DNA from: Lujinxingia vulgaris
GTDB lineage: Bacteria; Myxococcota_A; Bradymonadia; Bradymonadales; Bradymonadaceae
NCBI RefSeq assembly: GCF_007997005.1
Contig: NZ_VOSL01000020.1
Coordinates: 1 to 64,000 of the forward strand
Direction of reading: 5' to 3'
Length of the DNA: 64,000 bases
The notes under the pieces were generated by a model. The model did no database searches and was not told the DNA's origin. It worked only from the letters and a program-made list of their open reading frames with translations. A program made the position numbers and the translations under genes. Positions 28,674-37,113 of this stretch are shown one piece after another. Each line of letters opens with the position of its first letter. Position 1 is the stretch's first letter.

Positions 28674-30797
28674 TCAGTCGGCGGGGGCCTCCTGAGGCTC
28701 GGCGGGCGGGATGTGCTGGCGAAGCGAGAGGCGATCGCCACGCGCGTCCACCCGATCGGCGACGACTTCGATGCGATCGCCGACGGCGGCCTTCTGCTTC
28801 AGGCTACAATTGGATCTGTAAGCACACTCCTCCACAAAGACAGAAGCTCTTCCGGCCCGTTCGTCTTTTATTTCCAACACGATAGCGTGCATGACCTCAC
28901 CGCGGGTGGCTTTGAGGTGCTCGAAGAGCCAGTAGCGTTTGGTCTCGCGCTCGGCGAGCGAGGCCTCGCGGATGGAGCTCTCGACCGCCGCCAGCACCTG
29001 AAGCATCTCCTCGGCGTTATAAGGCAGAGGCTCGCCGGAGAGGTGGGCCTTGAGCTGGCGCTGGCAGATGAGATCGGAGTAGCGACGGATCGGGCTCGAT
29101 GCCTGCACGTAGGTGTGCAGCCCCAGGCCAAAGTGGCTGTCGGGGCGGGTGGAGAGGTCGCCGCGTTTCATGCGCCGCAGGGTGGCGAAGGTGCGGGGCA
29201 GACCCTCGGGGACGGCCAGGATCTCGTCGTCGTCCAGGGGAAGATCGGGCGACTCCTGGATGCGGTAGATGGTGGGGATCTCGTTGCGCTCGCAAAAACG
29301 CCCGATGTGCTCGTTGCAGAGCACCATCAGCTCGCTGACCAGCTGGCGGGAGGGGGAGTCGGCGGGGAGCGTCTCGATCTGCACTTCGGGAGGAGCGGCG
29401 TGGGTGTCGACGACGATCTTCGCCTCGGGGATCTCGAAGTTGGTCGCGCCCTGGTCGGCGCGCCAGGCGTAGCGCTCGCTGGCGATGTGCTGGAGGTTCG
29501 TGAGCACCTGGCTGACATGGTCGTTGCCCTCGCCGGCCAGCAACGCGTCGGCCTCGTCGTAGGTGAGGCGGCGTTTGACGCGCACAAGCGAGGGGATGAC
29601 CTGCGTGTCGACGATCTCGAGCTCGGCGTTGAAGATCACGCGGGTGGTGATGGCCGGGCGAAGTTCCCCTTCGATAAGGCTCATGCGATCTTCGCTGAGC
29701 TGCAGGGGGAACATGGGGATGGCGCCGGTGGGCAGATACACGGAGGTGGCGCGGCGGCGCGCCTCTTTGTCGAGGAGCGAGTCCGGGGGGACGATCGCCG
29801 AGGGGTCGGCGATGTGCACGTCGAGCTCCCACCCGCCGTCTTCGGTGGGGTTGATGGCCAGGGCGTCGTCGATGTCGCGGGTGGAGGCGTCATCGATCGT
29901 CAGGCAGAAGCGATCGCTCAAATCAACGCGCCAGCTCTCGGGCTCAAAGGGGGTGTCGGCCAGGCGCTGGGCTTCTTCGACCACTGCTTCAGGGAGCGCC
30001 TCGTCGATGCGAAAACGATGCAGCGCCAGGTTATAATGCTCGTCCCACAGCCCCAGCTCACGCATCAGGTTAAACGCTTTGAGGTGGTTGTGGCCGGGGA
30101 AGCCGCGGCCGGCGGCTTTTGTGAGCTCGTCGAGGGCCTCGTCGGCGCGGGCGCGGTGGGTGAAGTCTTCGCCGTGGGCGGCAAAATCTTGCAGCAAAAA
30201 GATCGTGTCGCGCAGCGGGTCGATGCGCATGGCCTCCTGCATCATCGCCGGACGATCGTCTTCGGGGGCTTTGAGGACGTCGGCCAGCTTGTCGAAGACC
30301 AGCGCGCGCTCGGCCTCTTTGCGGGCCTCGGCCTCGACCTGTTCGCGGAGCTGCTCGACCTGGGAGGCGTCCCGGGCCTCAAAGGTGCCGTCGCGCCTGG
30401 CCTTAAAGTAGAGCGAATCGTCGCGCAGCGCGCGCACCAGCGCCAGGCGGTGGTTGGGGCTGTCTTCGGCGAACATAAGCTCGGCCAGCGCGCCGGGGCC
30501 CTGCGCCTCGTCGAACTCCCGGGCGAACTCCCAGAGCATGGCGACGTCGACCTCGTTTTTGAGCTCGGCCAGCGCCTCGGCGGTGCTCTTGAGTTTCTGG
30601 CCGGCGCGGTGGGCGTCGTCGGCCGGGGCCCGGCCCAGCTCGAAGGTCACGTCGGTGCGGGCCGGGCGCATCTCGTCGCCGCCCTCGCTTAAGACGATGA
30701 GCTTTTTCTTGCCCAGGGTGTCGGTGACCACGCCCAGGCGGTGGTCGTTGCCGGTGGAAAACTCGATCAGCGCGCCCGCTTCGATCTCAGTGCTCAT
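28674..30797 (-). CDS. RNB-domain exoribonuclease (RNase R/II family)
   Basis: 707 residues from the ATG at 30797, chosen over an upstream start that only adds Pro/Arg-rich leader. The RNB catalytic centre is DDASTRDIDDALAI (~300), with four acidic residues for metal. The SSPIRRYSDLICQRQL motif near 600 is diagnostic. A short C-terminal S1-like beta domain follows. The N-terminal part (~1-260) does not look like the usual tandem cold-shock domains. It degrades RNA 3' to 5'. It follows scoB on the same strand after a strong hairpin. Confidence 0.9.
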   Translation of the reverse strand: MSTEIEAGALIEFSTGNDHRLGVVTDTLGKKKLIVLSEGGDEMRPARTDVTFELGRAPADDAHRAGQKLKSTAEALAELKNEVDVAMLWEFAREFDEAQGPGALAELMFAEDSPNHRLALVRALRDDSLYFKARRDGTFEARDASQVEQLREQVEAEARKEAERALVFDKLADVLKAPEDDRPAMMQEAMRIDPLRDTIFLLQDFAAHGEDFTHRARADEALDELTKAAGRGFPGHNHLKAFNLMRELGLWDEHYNLALHRFRIDEALPEAVVEEAQRLADTPFEPESWRVDLSDRFCLTIDDASTRDIDDALAINPTEDGGWELDVHIADPSAIVPPDSLLDKEARRRATSVYLPTGAIPMFPLQLSEDRMSLIEGELRPAITTRVIFNAELEIVDTQVIPSLVRVKRRLTYDEADALLAGEGNDHVSQVLTNLQHIASERYAWRADQGATNFEIPEAKIVVDTHAAPPEVQIETLPADSPSRQLVSELMVLCNEHIGRFCERNEIPTIYRIQESPDLPLDDDEILAVPEGLPRTFATLRRMKRGDLSTRPDSHFGLGLHTYVQASSPIRRYSDLICQRQLKAHLSGEPLPYNAEEMLQVLAAVESSIREASLAERETKRYWLFEHLKATRGEVMHAIVLEIKDERAGRASVFVEECAYRSNCSLKQKAAVGDRIEVVADRVDARGDRLSLRQHIPPAEPQEAPAD

Positions 30798-30855
30798 AAA
30801 CAGGGGTGTCCGTGGGGAGGGAGGTGCAGTGGGGAGGGAGGGTGGTGCGAAACAA

Positions 30856-30917
30856 CGCCGCCTGCCGCGCGAAACTCCCACAGAGATGTGTGGGTAAAGG
30901 GCGCATGGCAGGCGGCG
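30856..30917 (-). terminator. Strong long hairpin after the CoA-transferase genes
   Basis: CGCCGCCTGCC pairs with GGCAGGCGGCG, with inner CGC/GCG and CCCACA/TGTGGG pairing. On the minus strand it is followed by TTGTTTC. It lies 17 bases past the scoB stop and before the ribonuclease start. Confidence 0.55.
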
Positions 30918-30933
30918 GAGGTGGTGCGGGGGC

Positions 30934-31593
30934 TCAGCGCAGGCTGATGGTCTTGAGATCGTCGGCGACCTCAAAGCGCGCCTGGGTCTTCTCTTTGACC
31001 TCGTCGAGGGTCACGCCCTCGGCCAGCTCGCGCAGCACCAGGTGGTCGCCCTCGACATCGAAGACGGCCAGGTCGGTGATGATGCGGTCGACGCAGCCCA
31101 CGCCGGTGAGCGGAAGATCGCATTCGGCCAGAAGTTTCGGCGAGCCGTCGCGGGCGGTGTGCGTCATCAGCACGACGACGCGTTTGGCGCCGCTGACCAG
31201 ATCCATGGCGCCGCCCATGCCTTTGACCATCTTGCCCGGGATCATCCAGTTGGCCAGGTCGCCGCGCTCGCCAACCTGCATCGCGCCGAGGATGGTCACG
31301 TCGATGTGGCCGCCGCGGATCATGGCAAAGCTCTCGGCGCTGTCGAAAAAGGCCGAGCCGGGCACGGTGGTGATGGTCTGTTTGCCGGCGTTGATCAGAT
31401 CGGCATCCTCGTCGCCCTCATAGGGGAAGGGGCCGATGCCCATCAGGCCGTTTTCGCTCTGCAGGACGACGTTGACGCCCTCGGGGATGTAGTTGGCGAC
31501 CAGGGTGGGGATGCCGATGCCCAGGTTGACGTAGGAGCCGTCTTCGAGCTCCTGGCTTGCGCGCATGGCGAGTTGTTCGCGGGTTAAGCTCAT
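30934..31593 (-). CDS. scoB: 3-oxoacid CoA-transferase, subunit B
   Basis: 219 residues, about the usual length. The active-site Glu is in [14 protein letters not shown] (~residue 48). The Gly-rich motifs [16 protein letters not shown] and [19 protein letters not shown] are family hallmarks. It transfers CoA between succinyl-CoA and a 3-oxoacid, commonly acetoacetate. The ribosome site GAGGT lies before the ATG. Subunit A is 57 bases upstream on the same strand, so the two form an operon. Confidence 0.93.
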   Translation of the reverse strand: MSLTREQLAMRASQELEDGSYVNLGIGIPTLVANYIPEGVNVVLQSENGLMGIGPFPYEGDEDADLINAGKQTITTVPGSAFFDSAESFAMIRGGHIDVTILGAMQVGERGDLANWMIPGKMVKGMGGAMDLVSGAKRVVVLMTHTARDGSPKLLAECDLPLTGVGCVDRIITDLAVFDVEGDHLVLRELAEGVTLDEVKEKTQARFEVADDLKTISLR

Positions 31594-31650
31594 CGTTGAC
31601 CTCGTAAAGATCGTAGAAAGATGGGTAGGGAAGCCGCTTCGAGGAGCGCG

Positions 31651-32352
31651 TTATTCGGGACGCGGGCGCGTGGTGCGCTGCTCGATCCACTTCTCGTAGC
31701 TCTCACCCTTGATAATACGCTGCACAAAGACCCCGGGGGTGTGAATTTGATCCGGGTCGAGCTCGCCGGGCTCCACCAGCTCTTCGACTTCGGCGATGGT
31801 GATGCGTCCGGCGGCGGCCATCATCGGGTTGAAGTTGCGGGCGGTGGCTTTGAAGATGAGGTTACCCTGGGTGTCGCCCTTCCAGGCTTTGACAAAGGCG
31901 AAGTCGGCGGTGAGCGCGGTCTCCAGCACGTAGTTGCGGCCGTCGAACTCGCGGGTCTCTTTGCCGTCCGCGACCACGGTGCCGTAGCCGGTGGGGGTGA
32001 AGAAGGCGGGGATGCCCGCGCCGCCGGCGCGGATGCGCTCGGCCAGGGTGCCCTGCGGGTTGAGCTCGACTTCCAGTTCACCGCTCAAGAACTGCTGCTC
32101 GAAGTTCTTGTTCTCACCGACGTAGCTCGAGATCATTTTTTTGATCTGACGGTTCTGCAGCAGGATCCCCAGACCGTAGTGGTCGGTGCCGCAGTTGTTG
32201 CTGATCACGGTGAGATCGCCGGTGCCGCGCTCGGCCAGGGCCCGGATGAGGTTCTCCGGGTTGCCGCAGAGGCCAAAGCCCCCGCTCATGAGCGTCTGGC
32301 CGTCTTCGATGTCGAAGATCGCCGCGCTTGCTGATTCGTAGACCTTGTTCAT
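31651..32352 (-). CDS. scoA: 3-oxoacid CoA-transferase, subunit A
   Basis: 233 residues from the ATG at 32352, which has an AGGAG ribosome site; the open frame starts 19 codons earlier without support. The glycine motif [16 protein letters not shown] and [14 protein letters not shown] are typical. It pairs with the B subunit downstream to form the active heterotetramer used in ketone-body or short-chain fatty acid activation. Confidence 0.93.
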   Translation of the reverse strand: MNKVYESASAAIFDIEDGQTLMSGGFGLCGNPENLIRALAERGTGDLTVISNNCGTDHYGLGILLQNRQIKKMISSYVGENKNFEQQFLSGELEVELNPQGTLAERIRAGGAGIPAFFTPTGYGTVVADGKETREFDGRNYVLETALTADFAFVKAWKGDTQGNLIFKATARNFNPMMAAAGRITIAEVEELVEPGELDPDQIHTPGVFVQRIIKGESYEKWIEQRTTRPRPE

Positions 32353-32427
32353 GCAACACTCCTTCAAGTGCGTAGGTGTGTGAGAGGGTGAGTTTGCTGT
32401 GTCGGACATTCGTTTTGAATCAAGGGT

Positions 32428-33198
32428 TTACCACTGTCCGCCCAGCGAGAGGCCGGCGAAGACGTAGGTATAAAACCCGGCTTCGAGCTTGAGCACGGCG
32501 TGTGGGCCCAGGTTAAAGCGCATACCACCGCTGATGTTGATGATGGGCACCACCGGGGGCACGCGGCTCTCGATCTCGGGGTTGTCGAAGTCGATGGCGT
32601 TGGGGTCGGGCTCGCCACCTTCGGTGAGGCATTCCGGCGGCGTAAAGGACTCGCCGGCGCCACCGCCGAGGTTGTTGTAGCAGGGGGAGTTGCGGCGAGG
32701 CTGGTAGCGCACGATGTCGCCCAGGATAAAGCCCGGGCCGATGCCGCCGCCAACAAATGGCGAGAACCAGGGCTGCACGTCCCAATACCAGTAGGCCGAA
32801 AAGACCACCGAGGCCACCTGCATATCGAGCTCCGTCCACTCGGCCTGCTGGGCGGTGTCGCCGGACTCCTGCCAGAAAGCCTCGGGCATGGAGAGGTCGG
32901 CGTAATCAAAGGCCGCGCTCAGCTCGTAGCGGCGGTCTTTGCGCCACACAAACTCCGCGCCGTAGCTCAGGTTGCGCTGCCCGTCGGACCAGTGGGTGGG
33001 GTGCTCTTCAAAGAAGAGGCCCAGCAAGAATCCGGGCACGGCCACCGCGCGGGCGCGGGCGGTGAGCATGAACTCATCGCTGGAGAGGTCCGACTCAAAA
33101 CGCACGCTGTCGTTGGGGTCGACGTACTGCGCGCTGGCAAGGGCGGGCAGGGTGAGCGCAGCGAGGAGCGTGGTCAGAAATACATTACGCAAAGCCAT
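32428..33198 (-). CDS. Secreted beta-barrel-like outer membrane protein
   Basis: 256 residues. A clear signal peptide (cleavage after ALASA) is followed by alternating amphipathic strands: LTARARAVAVPGFLLGLFF, YGAEFVWRKDRRYELSAAFDYAD, ASVVFSAYWYWDVQPWFSPFVGGGIG, and a final AVLKLEAGFYTYVFAGLSLGGQW. This reads as an 8- to 10-stranded outer-membrane barrel; the terminal residue is Trp rather than Phe. One loop (~165-185) has two Cys. It lies upstream of scoA but probably has its own transcript. The 601 bases before it hold the repeat block and no gene. Confidence 0.75.
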   Translation of the reverse strand: MALRNVFLTTLLAALTLPALASAQYVDPNDSVRFESDLSSDEFMLTARARAVAVPGFLLGLFFEEHPTHWSDGQRNLSYGAEFVWRKDRRYELSAAFDYADLSMPEAFWQESGDTAQQAEWTELDMQVASVVFSAYWYWDVQPWFSPFVGGGIGPGFILGDIVRYQPRRNSPCYNNLGGGAGESFTPPECLTEGGEPDPNAIDFDNPEIESRVPPVVPIINISGGMRFNLGPHAVLKLEAGFYTYVFAGLSLGGQW

Positions 33199-33328
33199 AC
33201 AAGGCTCCAGGTCCAGGGGCTGGCATTCATAAGAAAAACAGGCCAGCCGGTCGTTAGGGCGACGTCGGCCGGAGTATAGGGTGCCGACCGCACCAGAGCA
33301 AAGCCAGCGGCGTCGCTGCGGACTCGCG

Positions 33329-33766
33329 GTGCCGACCGCCCCAGGACGACGCTGACGGCGTCGTCAGGGATTCGCAGTAGCGCTGCTACAGCTTCATCCC
33401 TGCCTCCTTGTCAGGCGCCGCCCTGGATACGGTCGGGTTGGGAGGCGTGCGCCAGGACAACGCTGATGGCGTCGTCAGGGACTCGTGGTGGTGTTGTTAT
33501 AGCTTCGTCCTGGCTCCTTGCTGGGCTTCGCCCTGGATGCGGCCGGGTGCCGACCGCCCCAGGACGACGCTGACGGCGTCGTCAGGGATTCGCAGTAGCG
33601 CTGCTACAGCTTCATCCCTACCTCCTTGTCAGGCGCCGCCCTGGATACGGTCGGGTTGGGAGGCGTGCGCCAGGACAACGCTGATGGCGTCGTCAGGGAC
33701 TCGTGGTGGTGTTGTTATAGCTTCGTCCTGGCTCCTTGCCAGGCGTTGCCCTGGATGCGCCCGGGT
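33329..33766. repeat. Tandem 218-bp repeat made of four ~109-bp hairpin units
   Basis: Units start at 33341, 33452, 33559 and 33670 with CCAGGACRACGCTGAYGGC (spacing 111, 107, 111). The 1st and 3rd, and the 2nd and 4th, are nearly identical, so the array arose by duplication of a 218-bp pair. Each odd unit has an 8-base perfect stem GACGACGC/GCGTCGTC with TGACG loop, then a second partly palindromic part around GCAGTAGCGCTGCTAC. A fragment also precedes the array (33290-33330). This fills most of the gene-free interval 33199-33799. Related fragments occur at 35047-35080 and 35921-36100. Confidence 0.9.
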
Positions 33767-33799
33767 TCTCTGGGGTTTGGGGCGTGCTTTTTAGCGTTC

Positions 33800-34309
33800 T
33801 CACATGCCGAAGATCGACGCGTCGGTCGTGATGGCCTGGCAGTGCCCCTTGATGCAGGCGGCGGTGGCGGGCTCGTAGGCGCAGCCCAGGGCCGGGCATT
33901 GGGAGCGCAGCTCGGGGTTGGCGTCGCAGTAGGCGCGCAGGTGGGGGATGAAGTCGCGGTGAAAGGCGACGTCGGTGCAGGCGCTGCAGCACGCGCGCGT
34001 GAGGTTGATGGCGACGCAGTCGTTGGACGTCTGGCAGCGGGTGGGGTGCGGCTCGGTGGTGGGGGCGTCGGAGGGGGCGGGCTCGTCGACAGTTTCGGGG
34101 GTGGTGTGGGCGTCGGGTGGGGCCGGGGCAGGCGGGATGCGATCTTCGCCGGGGTTGGTGGTGGGCGGGGGAGGTTGGGGCGTGGGGAGGGTGAGGTCTG
34201 CGGGGGCAGGGGTTGCGGGCGTTTCGGGTTGGGCGGGGGGATCGGTTGGCGTGGGGGTGGAGCAGGCGGTGAGGATTGTGATGAGGAGCGCGAGGCTGGG
34301 GAGGCGCAT
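33800..34309 (-). CDS. Lipoprotein with Pro/Thr-rich linker and Cys-rich C-terminal domain
   Basis: 169 residues from the ATG at 34309, with a GAGGA ribosome site. Lipobox LTAC. Residues ~17-90 are a low-complexity Pro/Thr/Ala linker. The C-terminal ~75 residues hold ten Cys (for example RCQTSNDC, ACCSAC, SQCPALGC, AACIKGHC) and should form a compact disulfide-rich knob. This architecture is common in bradymonad/myxobacterial surface lipoproteins; the function is unknown. The downstream end abuts the repeat array. Confidence 0.78.
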   Translation of the reverse strand: MRLPSLALLITILTACSTPTPTDPPAQPETPATPAPADLTLPTPQPPPPTTNPGEDRIPPAPAPPDAHTTPETVDEPAPSDAPTTEPHPTRCQTSNDCVAINLTRACCSACTDVAFHRDFIPHLRAYCDANPELRSQCPALGCAYEPATAACIKGHCQAITTDASIFGM

Positions 34310-34479
34310 GGGGCGTTCCTGGCGAGGGGTTGGGCGATCGTGGGGATGGACTAAGGTTAGCATGCCAACTGTGAGCGGGGCAGTGAGGTCAAGCGCGTCG
34401 AGGTGATGGGGGTGGTGTTGAGGCGCGCGTTGACGTAAGCAGCGAGAGGATGGATGCATGTGACGCACAGGAGAAGATT

Positions 34480-35094
34480 ATGACGCTTGAGACCCTCTAC
34501 CGCGCCGACGGTATCCCTTATGATCGCTATGTGGTGGTGGGGACGTCTGGGTCCGGGAAGTCGACCCTGGCCAACCGGCTGGCGTGGCAGACGGAGAATC
34601 GTCACGTGGAGCTCGATCGCCTGCAGTGGCTTCCGGGGTGGCAGGAGCGCTCTCGGGAGGCGTTTTGCGAGGATGTGGAAGCGGCGACGCGCGGGGCGCG
34701 TTGGGTGGTGGATGGGAACTACTCGGTGGTGCGGGATGTGGTGTGGGGGCGTGCGGAGGCGGTGGTGTGGCTGGATCTTCCTTTCTGGCAGGTGATGTCG
34801 CAGATCGTGGTGCGGACGTTGCGGCGCGGGGTGACGGGAGAGGTGGTGTGCAACGGCAATGTGGAGAGTCTGGCGCGGGGGTTTTTGAGTCGCGAGTCGA
34901 TCATTTTGTGGGCGGCGAAGACCTGGAAAAAGCATCACGAGCGTTATGAGCGGCTGTTGATGGAGCCGCAGTGGAGGCATCTGGATGTGTTTCGGGTGCG
35001 GGTGGGGGATTTGGGCGATGTAGAGGTCTGGCGCGGTGGTGCACGTCCCCAGAACGACGCTGACGGCGTCGCCCTGGTTGATGTGCGGGTTTGA
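34480..35094 (+). CDS. P-loop nucleotide kinase-like protein (FlaR/topology-modulation type)
   Basis: 204 residues from the ATG at 34480, preceded by AGGAGA. Walker A GTSGSGKST is near residue 22, followed by the family motif HVELDRLQWLPGW. WVVDGNYSVVRDVVWGRAEAVVWLDLP carries the Walker B-like part. It resembles the adenylate kinase-like proteins annotated as DNA topology modulation protein FlaR; the biochemical role is unproven. The last ~17 residues (ARPQNDADGVALVDVRV) are encoded by a fragment of the local ~109-bp repeat, so the native C-terminus may have been replaced. Confidence 0.85.
   Translation: MTLETLYRADGIPYDRYVVVGTSGSGKSTLANRLAWQTENRHVELDRLQWLPGWQERSREAFCEDVEAATRGARWVVDGNYSVVRDVVWGRAEAVVWLDLPFWQVMSQIVVRTLRRGVTGEVVCNGNVESLARGFLSRESIILWAAKTWKKHHERYERLLMEPQWRHLDVFRVRVGDLGDVEVWRGGARPQNDADGVALVDVRV
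35047..35080. repeat. Repeat-family fragment inside the 3' end of the P-loop gene
   Basis: The stretch CCCCAGAACGACGCTGACGG and the following CGTCGCCCTGG match the hairpin head of the units at 33341 and 33559 with one substitution and a small deletion in the right arm. Confidence 0.75.
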
Positions 35095-35124
35095 AGGCGC
35101 CGCACTCTCCGCGCGTATCGCGTG

Positions 35125-35832
35125 CTACTCGTTCGTTGCGATAATCGAGCGCGCGTAGGTCAGCGCCGACGCCTGGTCGGAAAACCCGCGGCTCTGGCGG
35201 GTGGGATCGGTACCAAGGCTTCCCCAGCTCTCGAGCCAGAGGCCGTGCGCGTGGTCGGGCACAGAGTTTCCGCGGTCGACGTGGACCGGGTAGGCGTGAA
35301 CGACGACGAAGGGCGACGTAAAGAGAGCGTTGAGGTGCTCGCAGAGCTCGGTGTCGTAGGCGTCGTGGTTCAGCCGTGCCTGGTAGGTAAAGGCTTGTGG
35401 GCCGATGGCGAAGGCGACCCGGGCTTCGATGCCTTCGCCGGAGAGGTAGGGGTCGTGCGGGTTGGTTTCGACGTCGGAGGGGTTCTGGACAGGGACCACC
35501 TCGGTGAAGTCGACCTGGTGTCGGGTCGGGTAGTCGGTGGCGTCGTGCAGGGGCTGAGCCGGGAGGCGGTGGGGGGCGTCCGGGCTCTCCCAGTTTGCGC
35601 AATCGAGCAGCTTCGCGTTGTGAGGGCGGCCGACGAAGACGACGTGCGATGCTTCGACGGGGGAGGTTGGGATGGGGGCGACGCGCTTCTTCATCGCAGA
35701 GTCTTGTGAGGAGGAGGGGGAGCGGTCGTCGGGGGCATTGACCTGAGCGGGCACGACCGGCGGCGCGGGCGCGCTGGAGGAGGGGTTGCAGGCTGCGAGC
35801 ACGAGCGTCAGGCAACACAGGGAGGTGCGCAT
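35125..35832 (-). CDS. Lipoprotein of unknown function
   Basis: 235 residues. Lipobox LAAC after a 14-residue signal. A ~35-residue Pro/Ser linker precedes a globular domain. The domain has a conserved-looking VVFVGRPHNAKLLDCANW segment and later SPFVVVHAYPVHVDRGNSVPDHAHGLWLESWGSLGTD, rich in His and Asp, which might bind metal. No family recognised. It converges on the P-loop gene (30-base gap). The 315 bases upstream contain only the repeat fragments. Confidence 0.7.
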   Translation of the reverse strand: MRTSLCCLTLVLAACNPSSSAPAPPVVPAQVNAPDDRSPSSSQDSAMKKRVAPIPTSPVEASHVVFVGRPHNAKLLDCANWESPDAPHRLPAQPLHDATDYPTRHQVDFTEVVPVQNPSDVETNPHDPYLSGEGIEARVAFAIGPQAFTYQARLNHDAYDTELCEHLNALFTSPFVVVHAYPVHVDRGNSVPDHAHGLWLESWGSLGTDPTRQSRGFSDQASALTYARSIIATNE

Positions 35833-35920
35833 CGGTATCCTTCGATCGGCGGTCGACCACGTCCATGACGTTGATGACGTTGATGAAGGGGTGAGTCTAC
35901 CGCGTCTTTCATGATGTGTC

Positions 35921-36100
35921 GCTGCGGACTCGCAGTGGCGCTGCCAAAGCTTCGCTTTTGCTCCATTCTGGACTTAGCCCTGGATGCGCTCGGGGCATAT
36001 ATTATGCGGGGACGTTGGCTGCGGACTCGCAGTGGCGCTGCCACAGCTTCGTTTTTGCTCTAGCCCTGGATGCGGTCGGGTTAGGGGGACTGCGAGTCCG
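35921..36100. repeat. Two dispersed copies of the repeat family, one bounded by a 12-bp inverted repeat
   Basis: Copies begin near 35922 and 36018 with GCTGCGGACTCGCAGTGGCG and end with GCCCTGGATGCG-TCGGG, matching the second halves of the units at 33341 and 33559. The second copy is flanked by CGGACTCGCAGT (36022-36033) and its exact complement ACTGCGAGTCCG (36089-36100). The interval 35833-36147 holds no gene; apart from these repeats I see only the T-tract hairpin at 36087. Confidence 0.8.
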
Positions 36101-36107
36101 TTTTTTT
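36087..36107 (+). terminator. Terminator-like hairpin at the end of a repeat copy
   Basis: GGACT/AGTCC stem with GCG loop, one base, then seven T. No plus-strand gene precedes it, so any transcript it stops would start in the repeat region. Confidence 0.5.
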
Positions 36108-36147
36108 GCTCATGTTTTGGGTGCTGTTGTTCAATGAAATCAACGGT

Positions 36148-36534
36148 TTAGCTGCTCTTGGTGTGCTCGCGGAGGAGGTTGTCCAGGTCGGTCTGAACCA
36201 CCGCGCGCAGGCCGGGGCTGTGCAGGGTGTCGCGCTCGATGGCGAGTGCCTGCGCCTCTTTATGCCAGGGGTGCTCGGCGTTGGGGCAGGTGAAGCGGTC
36301 GAAGGGACGCAGGTTGGCCTCGGAGAGCAGGCCATTGTGATGGGCCACGGACTCGGCCATGCCGCGGGGGGCGCGCACGTTGCGTTCGGCGAAGCAGTCG
36401 GCGTCGCAGACCTTGCAGCGCATGTGGCTGTGGGTGTCGGGGGCGACGGTGAAGTAGGAGTAGCCGCGGCGGTAGGCGTACGCGTGTTCTGTCGGGGTTT
36501 GGGCGAGGGGGGTATGGCGAGGATCGTGAGACAT
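36148..36534 (-). CDS. Small zinc-ribbon-like protein
   Basis: 128 residues from the ATG at 36534; GGAG of the upstream sequence serves as ribosome site and overlaps an alternative GTG start. Cysteine/His pairs MRCKVCDADC and FTCPNAEHPWH suggest a zinc-binding fold around residues 40-80. No signal peptide; cytoplasmic. No family recognised. It is divergent from the DUF4160 pair. Confidence 0.68.
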   Translation of the reverse strand: MSHDPRHTPLAQTPTEHAYAYRRGYSYFTVAPDTHSHMRCKVCDADCFAERNVRAPRGMAESVAHHNGLLSEANLRPFDRFTCPNAEHPWHKEAQALAIERDTLHSPGLRAVVQTDLDNLLREHTKSS

Positions 36535-36730
36535 GGTGCGCTCCACAGGAAGGGAGTTGCGCAGGCTTTACCACCTTACCGGGATTGGCAGGTTGGTCCG
36601 GCTTCAAAGGGCCTATCCCTCCACCGGTCTGCATGACGGCGTTGAGTGTAGGTGCGTGTAGGTGTGGGTCAAGGGATTTTGAATCGTACTAAGAGCGAAT
36701 CGATGGAGGACTTTTTGTTCTCGTTTTGGA

Positions 36731-36759
36731 TTGGAAAGTGTCGTTCGAGGGGTTAGAAT
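36731..36759 (+). promoter_or_regulatory. Candidate promoter of the DUF4160/DUF2442 pair
   Basis: TTGGAA (36731-36736), 17-base spacer, TAGAAT (36754-36759), 66 bases before the GTG start of the DUF4160 gene, in a locally AT-rich patch. Confidence 0.45.
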
Positions 36760-36825
36760 CGAATAGACGCAGGGCTGCTACAGCGATCCGATGCGAGGCG
36801 ATGCGTTAAATGGGGGGAGCTTCAC

Positions 36826-37101
36826 GTGGGCAAGGTGCGCGCCATACAAGTGGCTGAAGTCGAGTGGCTGTTTTATTCGAATGACCATCCACCCCCGCAT
36901 TTTCATGTGCGAAAGGCTGGCGAGTGGGAGATTCGGGTTTATGTCCTGACGTCGAATCGTGTGGATGGGCTTGATTATGAGTGGGTCTGGCCGCGAGGTT
37001 CAACGCATATCAACGGGCGACTTATCCGAGCATTGTTGCGGGAGATCGAGGCGCACCGCGCGGAGCTTCTGGCGGAGTGGGAAGTCAAGGTCGACTACTA
37101 A
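36826..37101 (+). CDS. DUF4160 domain protein
   Basis: 91 residues, start GTG at 36826 with a GGGGGGAG ribosome site. The family signature is clear: WLFYSNDHPPPHFHVRKAGEW near the N-terminus, with its His cluster. DUF4160 genes commonly sit directly beside DUF2442 genes, as here, and the pair has been suspected to be toxin-antitoxin-like. No catalytic activity is established. The partner gene starts 12 bases downstream. Confidence 0.85.
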   Translation: MGKVRAIQVAEVEWLFYSNDHPPPHFHVRKAGEWEIRVYVLTSNRVDGLDYEWVWPRGSTHINGRLIRALLREIEAHRAELLAEWEVKVDY

Positions 37102-37113
37102 AGAGAACACATT

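Noticed and set aside
28713-30692. 659-codon plus-strand open frame opposite the exoribonuclease
   Set aside because: Antisense shadow of a clear RNB gene in GC-rich DNA; Val/Gly-rich composition, no ribosome site or family match.
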